Below, in pieces: positions 1-4,763 of a stretch of 5,514 nt of DNA. Source of the stretch: Candidatus Rokuibacteriota bacterium. Lineage in GTDB: Bacteria; Methylomirabilota; Methylomirabilia; Rokubacteriales; CSP1-6. The notes under the pieces were generated by a model. That model saw only the letters and a program-made list of their open reading frames with translations, did not search any database and was not told the origin of the DNA. The DNA is taken from contig JACQRS010000279.1 in the NCBI GenBank assembly GCA_016206385.1, positions 1-5,514 on the forward strand, read 5' to 3'. Every line of letters starts with the position of its first letter. The first letter of the stretch is position 1. A program made the position numbers and the translations under genes.

Positions 1-479
1 CTGGTGATCAGGTCGAACCGGTCCTCGGTGTTCTCCAGGTAGGCCCGCGCGTCCTCGTGGCGCAGATCGGTGCGGGGATCGTCGAAGGCCCCCTGGTGCA
101 TCTCGGGCAGGTGGCGCTTGCAGGCCTCCACCACCTCCGCGTCGATGTCAACCATGACGGCGCGGGTGACGGACCGGTAGCGGAGGATTTCCCGGAGCGT
201 CGCGCCCTCCCCGCCCCCGATCACGAGAGCCCCGGCGGGAGCCGGGTGGACCAGGAGGCCGGGATGAACGAGAGCCTCGTGGTAGATGAACTCGTCAGCC
301 TGACTCGACTGGATCCGCCCGTCCAGGACCAGGCACTTGCCGTAGGACGCGGTCTCCAGGATCTCCATCTGCTGAAACTTGGTCTGGGCCAGGACGTGGG
401 TGCGGAGGACGGCGTGCATGTGCCCCTCGACCGGGGTGGTCGACTCGAAAAACCACTTGTAACTCTGGGGGGTGATCAC
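1..479 (-). CDS. speE: Spermidine synthase / aminopropyltransferase, N-terminal part (cut by window edge)
   Basis: Transfers the aminopropyl group of decarboxylated AdoMet to an amine acceptor (putrescine, or agmatine in thermophile-type enzymes); cytosolic. 159 codons are visible from the GTG at 479-477, and the C-terminal half lies beyond position 1. Family motifs seen: VLDG at 51-54, DEFIYHE at 62-68, the nucleotide-binding loop GGGEGATLRE at 88-97, VDID at 110-113 and EDARAYL at 142-148. The frame runs off the window at FDLIT, just before the expected catalytic Asp segment. GGGEGATLRE, AVMVDID and HQGAFDDPR match what I recall of the Thermus thermophilus enzyme, which uses agmatine. The start follows from the GTGA overlap with the upstream speD stop, which implies translational coupling. 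The family call is firm; the acceptor is uncertain. Confidence 0.93.
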   Translation of the reverse strand, partial: MITPQSYKWFFESTTPVEGHMHAVLRTHVLAQTKFQQMEILETASYGKCLVLDGRIQSSQADEFIYHEALVHPGLLVHPAPAGALVIGGGEGATLREILRYRSVTRAVMVDIDAEVVEACKRHLPEMHQGAFDDPRTDLRHEDARAYLENTEDRFDLIT

Positions 480-871
480 GAGCGGAGGACCGCGGGCTTG
501 TGCGCCAGGGCGAGGGTACTCCGGACCAGGACCCCCCGCCGTAGCTCGATGACGGAGGTGCGCTCGGCCCCGAACTGATCGACCAGGTAGGAGGCTGCCT
601 TTTCGGGCTGGAGCAGGGTGCCGCAGGAGAAGATGTCCACCGCGGCGTAGCGATGCTCCGGCCACGTGTGGATCGACAGGTGCGACTCGGCGATGACTAC
701 GACCCCGCTGATGCCAAACGGGTTGAACTCGTGAAAGACCACGTCGACGATGGTGGCTCGCGCGCGTCGAGCGGCCTCCACGAGTGCGGTCTTCACGGCG
801 TCCAGGTCGTTGAGCAGCTCGGCATCGCAGTCAAACAACTCGAGAAGCAGGTGTCGTCCGAGAGCTCGCAA
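476..871 (-). CDS. speD: S-adenosylmethionine decarboxylase proenzyme, prokaryotic class (SpeD/SpeH)
   Basis: Decarboxylates AdoMet to the aminopropyl donor used by SpeE. It is made as a proenzyme that cleaves itself and turns the new N-terminal serine into a pyruvoyl cofactor. The length, 131 aa, is that of the short bacterial/archaeal class (Thermotoga type, about 130 aa). The cleavage motif AESHLSIHTWPE spans 61-72: cleavage is expected between E62 and S63, with H68 and C83 (in IFSCG) as the known processing and proton-donor residues. These three numbers match the T. maritima enzyme. The N-terminus LGRHLLLELFDCD is also typical. The start is TTG at 871-869; no ATG or GTG fits, and a perfect AAGGAGG lies 9 nt upstream. 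The stop TGA overlaps the speE GTG, so the two form an operon, divergent from pdaD. Confidence 0.97.
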   Translation of the reverse strand: MRALGRHLLLELFDCDAELLNDLDAVKTALVEAARRARATIVDVVFHEFNPFGISGVVVIAESHLSIHTWPEHRYAAVDIFSCGTLLQPEKAASYLVDQFGAERTSVIELRRGVLVRSTLALAHKPAVLRS

Positions 872-880
872 TCTGATCAG

Positions 881-887
881 CCTCCTT
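881..887 (-). promoter_or_regulatory. Strong Shine-Dalgarno of speD (supports TTG start)
   Basis: Read on the minus strand, positions 887-881 are AAGGAGG, a perfect match to the 16S anti-SD, with 9 nt (880-872) to the TTG at 871. It fixes the start at a TTG codon. A further purine-rich GGAGGGAGGAGAG stretch lies just upstream (902-890). Confidence 0.85.
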
Positions 888-925
888 TCTCTCCTCCCTC
901 CTGAGCGTCAGACAGATTTTTGGTC

Positions 926-954
926 ACTCTAGAGCCGCGATTTTTGAAATGCAA
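926..954 (-). promoter_or_regulatory. Candidate sigma-70-type promoter for speD-speE
   Basis: On the minus strand TTGCAT (954-949) is followed after 17 nt by TAGAGT (931-926), 4 of 6 bases of the TATAAT consensus. Transcription would begin near 919, leaving a leader of about 48 nt before speD. The -35 is weak (TTG only), but it lies in a local AT-rich island of a very GC-rich sequence and mirrors the element on the other strand. Inferred from pattern only. Confidence 0.4.
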
Positions 955-1004
955 GAAAAAAATGCAGGTTGGCGCCGCCGGTCCGACAAAAATTTTCTTG
1001 CATT
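948..1004. repeat. 12-bp perfect inverted repeat in the speD/pdaD divergent promoter region
   Basis: AATGCAAGAAAA at 948-959 is repeated exactly in inverted orientation at 993-1004 (TTTTCTTGCATT), with 33 bp between the arms and 45 bp centre to centre. A partial third copy, AATGCAGG, starts at 961 in direct orientation, 13 bp from the first. Each arm holds one candidate -35 element (TTGCAT), one facing speD and one facing pdaD. The arms sit upstream of the inferred transcription starts, so a DNA-level role (paired operator half-sites or mirrored promoters) fits better than an RNA hairpin. Confidence 0.65.
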
Positions 1005-1025
1005 CAGCCCCCGAGCCGTTAAGAT
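998..1025 (+). promoter_or_regulatory. Candidate sigma-70-type promoter for pdaD operon
   Basis: TTGCAT (998-1003) and TAAGAT (1020-1025; 4 of 6 consensus bases) are separated by 16 nt, with an A/T tract (988-996) upstream that could act as an UP-like element. Transcription would start near 1032, about 50 nt before the ATG at 1083. It is the mirror of the speD promoter candidate. Weak by consensus, and inferred. Confidence 0.4.
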
Positions 1026-1082
1026 GCTCGTAAAAATTTGCTGAGGGCCACCGAGCCCGAAGGAGGGGACCAGGAGGGTCGA

Positions 1083-1565
1083 ATGCTCGACAAAAAAGTC
1101 ACCAAGGCCGCACCAACGGCTGGGCACGCGGAGGGTTCAACGCCCCTCAATGCCTTCGACAACGCGCTCCTCGCCGCCGGCATCGGCAACATCAACCTGG
1201 TGAAGGTGTCCAGCATCATCCCCCCCGAGGCAGACGTCGTCCCGCTCCCTCGGATCAAGCCCGGTTCTCTCGTCCCCACCGCCTACGCCACGATCACCGG
1301 CCGGGTTCCCGGCGAGGTGATCTCAGCGGCGGTCGGCTACGCCCTTCCCCACGACCGCGCCAAGAACGGGGTGATCATGGAGTATCACGACAAGGTTCCC
1401 AGGGTCGAGGCCGAGCGGGTCATCCGCCAGATGCTCGCCGAGGCCTTCCGGGTCCGGGGGGAGACCGTTCGGGAGCTGGCCGTCGTTGCCGCGGAGCACC
1501 GGGTGGAGCGGATCGGCTGCGCCGTGGCAGCAATAGCCCTCCTCACCGAGGAAGACATCGTCTGA
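1083..1565 (+). CDS. pdaD: Pyruvoyl-dependent arginine decarboxylase proenzyme
   Basis: Decarboxylates L-arginine to agmatine, the first step of the arginine route to polyamines. At 160 aa it is close to Methanocaldococcus jannaschii PdaD (about 165 aa). Shared segments are TPLNAFDNALLAAGIGN (20-36), KVSSIIPPEA (41-50), LVPTAYA (63-69) and IMEY (98-101). Self-cleavage is expected between S43 and S44, with S44 becoming the pyruvoyl group; N38 and E100 fit the known catalytic Asn and Glu at the same spacing (6 and 56 residues from the serine). I chose ATG 1083, preceded by AGGAGGG (1072-1078). The frame stays open to a TTG at 1038, but that would add 15 residues that look like leader sequence, and it has no SD. 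A second purine block (1060-1068) lies further upstream. The gene is divergent from speD and followed immediately by the agmatinase gene. Confidence 0.96.
   Translation: MLDKKVTKAAPTAGHAEGSTPLNAFDNALLAAGIGNINLVKVSSIIPPEADVVPLPRIKPGSLVPTAYATITGRVPGEVISAAVGYALPHDRAKNGVIMEYHDKVPRVEAERVIRQMLAEAFRVRGETVRELAVVAAEHRVERIGCAVAAIALLTEEDIV
1547..1564 (+). promoter_or_regulatory. Ribosome binding site and CTG start of the agmatinase gene
   Basis: CGAGGAAGAC at 1547-1556 lies 5 nt before CTG at 1562, which overlaps the pdaD TGA as CTGA. The same 10-mer occurs at 2426-2435, 4 nt before the ATG of the next gene, and both end in CGT directly before the start codon. No ATG, GTG or TTG in this frame would include the conserved N-terminus, so CTG is the best start visible. 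Confidence 0.6.
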
Positions 1566-2422
1566 AGGCGGCCTCGCCCCGCTTCATCGCCTGCGACCGG
1601 GAGCCCGGGGAAGCCCGGGTTCTCTTCGTCGGCATCCCCTTCGAGGGGAGCGTCAACCTCAGGAAGGGCGCCCACCGCGGGCCCCAAGACCTCCGCCTCG
1701 CCTCAGACTCCATCGAGACCTACTCCGCCGTTCTCGGACGGGACTTGACGGACCTGGCCCTGGCCGACGTGGGCGACTGCGAGCTTCCGGCCAGCGCTTC
1801 CCCCCGCGAGGCGCTGGCCAAGGCCCGGGATGAGATCCGCGCTGTCTGGACCCCGGAATCGCGCCTGGTCATGCTCGGCGGCGACCACACCGCCACGCTC
1901 CCCGTCATTGAGGTCATGGCCCAGGCGTATCCGGACCTCCGGGTCCTCCACCTGGATGCCCACCCCGACACCCGGGAGGAGTTCCTCGGCGAGCGCTACT
2001 GCTACGCCTCCGTCATGCGGCGGGTGATGGAGGTGATCGACGAGGAGCGGGTCTACCAGGTCGGCATGCGCACGGGCTCCCGGGAGGAGCTCGAGCGCCG
2101 GCTCCCCAACTTCTTTCCGGTCACGGAGATCCCTCCCCAGGATGCGGTCTGGCGGATCCTTCCCGGACTCAGGAGCTGCCCGCTCTACGTGACTCTCGAC
2201 ATCGACGTGCTGGACCCGGCGGAGGCGCCGGGCACGGGCTCACCGGAGCCGGGCGGGCTCCGGGTGCCTGAGCTGATCGATCTCCTCCGGCTGCTCGCCG
2301 AGTGCCCCGTGGTCGGGATGGACCTGGTGGAGGTGGCCCATGCCCACGACCCCTCGGGGCGGACCGGCATCGCGGGCTCCTGGGTCCTCCGGGAGGCGAT
2401 CCTGACCTGGTGGGGGAAGTAA
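1562..2422 (+). CDS. speB: Agmatinase-family ureohydrolase (agmatinase or aminopropylagmatinase)
   Basis: A binuclear Mn2+ ureohydrolase that removes urea from agmatine (giving putrescine) or from N1-aminopropylagmatine (giving spermidine). Starting at CTG 1562 it has 286 aa, within the usual range of about 280-310. Motifs: FVGIPFEGS (22-30), GAHRGPQDLR (36-45), GGDH (106-109), LDAHPD (131-136), LDIDVLDP (212-219) and PGTGSPEPGG (223-232). The expected metal ligands H109, D132, H134, D136, D213 and D215 are all present. The first ATG/GTG/TTG in frame is TTG 1745 (codon 62), which would delete the conserved first strand and its GIPF motif, so CTG is preferred. At the position of the catalytic histidine (YSHAS in relatives; E. 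coli H163) the sequence reads YCYAS, with Tyr148. The family is firm; substrate, start codon and catalytic competence are less sure. Confidence 0.92.
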   Translation: MKAASPRFIACDREPGEARVLFVGIPFEGSVNLRKGAHRGPQDLRLASDSIETYSAVLGRDLTDLALADVGDCELPASASPREALAKARDEIRAVWTPESRLVMLGGDHTATLPVIEVMAQAYPDLRVLHLDAHPDTREEFLGERYCYASVMRRVMEVIDEERVYQVGMRTGSREELERRLPNFFPVTEIPPQDAVWRILPGLRSCPLYVTLDIDVLDPAEAPGTGSPEPGGLRVPELIDLLRLLAECPVVGMDLVEVAHAHDPSGRTGIAGSWVLREAILTWWGK

Positions 2423-2439
2423 CGGCGAGGAAGACCCGT

Positions 2440-3213
2440 ATGCGGGCCGGCGCCTCCTACACCGCCCCGAAGTACTACGAGATCGCCTTCAACGTCTTCC
2501 GCAAGAAGGAGTGTGATTTCCTCGAAGCCTGCTTCAAGAAGCATGCGACCGGGCCCGTGCGACGCGTGCTGGACATCGCCTGCGGCACCGGGCCGCACCT
2601 CCTCCGGCTGGCCGCGCGCGGGTACGAGATGACCGGGCTCGACCTCTCCACCGAAAACCTCGCCTATGTCCGGAACCGGGCCGAGAAGAGTGGCCTGAAA
2701 GTCGAGCTGGCCCAGGCCGACATGACCGACTTCGACCTCGGGGCGCCGTTCGACGCGGCCATGTGTCTCCAGGACTCCCAGGGCCACCTGCTCACCAACG
2801 AGGCCATCCTGAGCCACCTGCGGGCTGCGGCCCGCGCGGTCAGGCCCGGCGGCCTCTACATCTTTGACCGGATGATCCCGAACAACTGGGCCCGCCCGGC
2901 GACCCAGTGGAGCTGGACCCGCCGGCAAGGGCGCACCACGGTCCGGACGATCTTCCGCACCATGCTCGACATCGACGAGGTGAGCCAGGTGTGCCGTGAG
3001 GAAATCATCCTCGAGGTCCGGGAGGGCCGGAGACGGACGATCATCCGCCAGCGCTATCGGACCCGGGTCGTCTTTCCCCAGGAGCTCCGGGCGCTGGTCC
3101 AGCTCAACGGGCAGTTCGAGCTGCTCGCGTGGCACCCGAACTTTCATCTCCACCGCCGGCTGGAGGACACCAAGCATCCCCTGATGATCATCGCCGTCCT
3201 CCGCCGCGTCTAA
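2440..3213 (+). CDS. Class I SAM-dependent methyltransferase of unknown substrate
   Basis: A 257-aa protein with one Rossmann-fold AdoMet-binding domain. Motif I is VLDIACGTG (43-51), the acidic ribose-binding residue is D68 in TGLDLS (65-70), motif III is AQADM (91-95), and the post-motif segment is RPGGLYIFDRM. The C-terminal half (after about 145) has strand-rich sequence and a VFPQELRAL segment, as seen in small-molecule methyltransferases of the Methyltransf_25/11 type. No signal peptide or membrane segment. ATG 2440 is preceded by GAGGAAG (2427-2433) and lies 17 bp after the ureohydrolase stop, so it probably shares the pdaD-speB transcript. The open frame upstream of 2440 overlaps speB and looks like shadow. 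The substrate cannot be read from the sequence; a polyamine or polyamine precursor is only a guess from context. Confidence 0.88.
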   Translation: MRAGASYTAPKYYEIAFNVFRKKECDFLEACFKKHATGPVRRVLDIACGTGPHLLRLAARGYEMTGLDLSTENLAYVRNRAEKSGLKVELAQADMTDFDLGAPFDAAMCLQDSQGHLLTNEAILSHLRAAARAVRPGGLYIFDRMIPNNWARPATQWSWTRRQGRTTVRTIFRTMLDIDEVSQVCREEIILEVREGRRRTIIRQRYRTRVVFPQELRALVQLNGQFELLAWHPNFHLHRRLEDTKHPLMIIAVLRRV

Positions 3214-3214
3214 C

Positions 3215-3243
3215 TCGGAGGGGGCCTCGACGGCCCCCTCCGA
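3215..3243 (+). terminator. Strong GC-rich stem-loop after the methyltransferase gene
   Basis: A perfect 12-bp stem (TCGGAGGGGGCC at 3215-3226 with its complement at 3232-3243) closes a 5-nt loop, TCGAC, starting 1 nt after the TAA at 3211-3213. Position and stability suit the 3' end of the pdaD-speB-methyltransferase transcript. There is no T-tract after it, so it is not a canonical intrinsic terminator. It may act as a 3' stabilising hairpin or with Rho. Confidence 0.55.
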
Positions 3244-3261
3244 AGCCTCCCCCCAGAGGTT

Positions 3262-3320
3262 GCGCGGGCCAAGCCCGCGCTCGAAAATGCACGAGATCGT
3301 GCCCGGCTCTTGACCCGGGC
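3262..3320. repeat. Cluster of three short inverted repeats upstream of the RlmI-type gene
   Basis: Three adjacent dyads: GCGCGGGC / GCCCGCGC (3262-3269 and 3273-3280, 3-nt loop CAA); GCACGA / TCGTGC (3289-3294 and 3297-3302, 2-nt centre); and GCCCGG / CCGGGC (3301-3306 and 3315-3320, 8-nt loop). The second and third share two bases, so they exclude each other as RNA hairpins. They fill most of the gap between the terminator-like stem and the GTG at 3347. They could be a structured leader, an operator, or chance in GC-rich DNA. Confidence 0.4.
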
Positions 3321-3346
3321 GACTGATTTCAAAGCGGGGGCGACGT

Positions 3347-4519
3347 GTGGCGAAGCTGATCCTCCAGCGCGGCCGGGAGGGCCGGGTCCTGGCCGGCCAC
3401 CCCTGGATCTACCGGGGCCAGGTGGCGGAGATCGTGGGCGACTGGCGGGCCGACGAGGCAATCACCGTCCTGGACAGCGACGGCCAGCTTGTCGGCCGCG
3501 GCTTCTACAACCCCCGCCCCTCGCTCTGCTGCCGCCTCCTGACCCGCCAGGACGAGCCGCTGGACCGGGCCTTCTTCCGGCGCCGGATCGAGGCGGCGCT
3601 GGCCTACCGGCGCCAGACGGGGCTCGCGGGGCCGGCCTTCCGCTGGGTCTGGAGCGAGGCAGACGACCTGGCGGGTCTCGTGGTGGACCGCTACGGTCCT
3701 GTCGCGGTGCTCCAGTGCCTGACGCTTGGAATGAGCTTCATCCGCCCCTGGCTCCTCGAGGCGGTGAAGGAGCTGGGCGGCGTTGAACACACCTATCTCC
3801 GCGACGACCCCACGGCGGCCCGGCTCGAAGGCTTCGAGCCGGAACTCCGCTGGGCCGACGTGCCGGGACCGGCCGAGGTGCAGATCACAGAGGACCCCTG
3901 CCGCTTCCTCGTGCCGATCGAGCGCGGCCAGAAGACCGGCTTTTATCTGGACCAGCGGGAAAACCGGGCGCGCGTGGCGACCTACGCGAGGGGGAGGCGG
4001 CTCCTGGACGCGTTCGCTTACGCCGGCGCGTTCGCCGGCCACGCCCTCGTGGCCGGCGCCGCCGCGGCTGTCTGCCTCGACTCCTCAGCCGAGGCCATGG
4101 CCCTCGCCCGGCGCACGCTGGATCTCAACGGGGTTGCCGCCAGGGCCGACTGCCGGGAGGTCAACGCCTTCGACGAGCTCCGACGGCTCGAGCGGGCGGG
4201 AGAACGGTTCGGGCTGGTTGTCCTCGACCCGCCGCCCTTTACCAGGCGGAAGGACGCGTTGGAGGCGGCAGCGCGAGGCTACAAAGAGATCAACCTGAGG
4301 GGACTCAGGCTGCTCGAGCCGGGGGGGATCCTGGCGACCTTCACCTGCTCCTACCACGTGAGCCAAGCGCTCTTTGAGGATATCTGCCAGGCGGCAGCCG
4401 CTGACGCGGGGGTAAGCGTGCGAGTGCTCGCCGCCCTGACACAGGCGCGCGACCACCCGGTTCTCCTGACCGTGCCCGAAACCCGCTACCTCAAGGGCCT
4501 CCTCCTCGAGCGCGTGTAG
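3347..4519 (+). CDS. rlmI: RlmI-type class I rRNA large-subunit methyltransferase (COG1092 family)
   Basis: 390 aa, close to the usual family length of about 390-400. Members include E. coli RlmI, which makes m5C1962 in 23S rRNA. An N-terminal PUA-type RNA-binding domain (about 1-75) has GHPWIYRGQV and GRGFYNP. A linker precedes the catalytic domain with QKTGFYLDQRENR (195-207), motif I LLDAFAYAGAF (219-229), motif IV DPPPF (294-298), RGYKEINL, and TCSY (333-336) with C334 as the likely catalytic cysteine. The tail ARDHPVLL...YLKGLLL is family-typical. The start GTG 3347 has only a weak GCGGGGG SD (3334-3340), but the protein aligns with the family from residue 2. It lies 133 bp past the upstream operon and is probably transcribed separately. 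The exact target base is assigned by family only. Confidence 0.9.
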   Translation: MAKLILQRGREGRVLAGHPWIYRGQVAEIVGDWRADEAITVLDSDGQLVGRGFYNPRPSLCCRLLTRQDEPLDRAFFRRRIEAALAYRRQTGLAGPAFRWVWSEADDLAGLVVDRYGPVAVLQCLTLGMSFIRPWLLEAVKELGGVEHTYLRDDPTAARLEGFEPELRWADVPGPAEVQITEDPCRFLVPIERGQKTGFYLDQRENRARVATYARGRRLLDAFAYAGAFAGHALVAGAAAAVCLDSSAEAMALARRTLDLNGVAARADCREVNAFDELRRLERAGERFGLVVLDPPPFTRRKDALEAAARGYKEINLRGLRLLEPGGILATFTCSYHVSQALFEDICQAAAADAGVSVRVLAALTQARDHPVLLTVPETRYLKGLLLERV

Positions 4520-4763
4520 AGCCCGCCCAGCCTGTGGCGCAAGCGAGCCATGCCGGGAGGCGGTCGGGGACCCGTCGTGAGCGAGCGGGGAAAGGGAAGC
4601 CGGACCGCACACCCCGCCGAAAGACGGGCAATGGTGAAGAAGCATAAGAGCACCACCGGTGATCAGGCGCAACGGAAGCGAGTCCGGAGGGGCATCCCCG
4701 CCCCGCGAGTCACTGACGGGTGACCGCCGAAGGCCGGCGAGCGAGCGCCGGAGGCTCGGCGGG
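4520..4763. other. Convergent intergenic region with stem-loops, no gene seen
   Basis: This 244-bp gap separates the convergent rlmI and alaS stops. The frame open through 4659-5264 on the plus strand is an antisense shadow of alaS, so I call no gene. It holds a possible hairpin with a GAAA loop (4613-4628, one C-A mismatch), a small GGGG-CAT-CCCC hairpin (4689-4699), a two-tier stem at the alaS end, and GAGCGAGC twice (4577-4584 and 4739-4746 area). No tRNA, T-tract terminator or recognised ncRNA is evident. Confidence 0.5.
4724..4762 (-). terminator. Two-tier stem-loop just downstream of alaS
   Basis: An outer 7-bp stem (CCGCCGA 4724-4730 with TCGGCGG 4756-4762) encloses a 3x4 internal loop and an inner 6-bp stem (CCGGCG 4734-4739 with CGCCGG 4746-4751). 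It begins 1 nt after the alaS stop codon as read on the minus strand. There is no T-tract on either side, so it may be a Rho-aided or mRNA-stabilising 3' structure. Placement is the main support. Confidence 0.4.

Noticed and set aside
57..578. Plus-strand open frame opposite speE and the speD end
   Set aside because: The minus strand encodes clear SpeE and SpeD with family motifs; this frame has no recognisable domain and is a GC-rich antisense shadow.
1038..1082. TTG 1038 as pdaD start
   Set aside because: It has no SD at a suitable distance and adds residues not expected in the family. ATG 1083 follows AGGAGGG and gives a normal length.
1745..2422. TTG 1745 as the agmatinase start (225 aa)
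   Set aside because: It would remove the conserved N-terminal strand and GIPFEGS, which are clearly encoded just upstream in the same frame.
2302..2439. Upstream extension of the methyltransferase reading frame
   Set aside because: It overlaps speB out of frame, and its Gly/Pro/Arg-rich translation looks like shadow. ATG 2440 has a good SD and begins a typical N-terminus.
2185..3177. Long (330 codon) minus-strand open frame
   Set aside because: It lies opposite the ureohydrolase C-terminus and the methyltransferase, both with conserved motifs; the translation is low-complexity and matches no family I know.
3310..3332. TTGACC as a -35 element for the RlmI-type gene
   Set aside because: No -10-like hexamer is found at 15-19 nt; the motif falls inside a GC-rich dyad.
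4085..4672. Minus-strand open frame opposite the RlmI C-terminus
   Set aside because: The plus strand carries the catalytic DPPPF and TCSY motifs of the methyltransferase; no domain is visible in the antisense frame.
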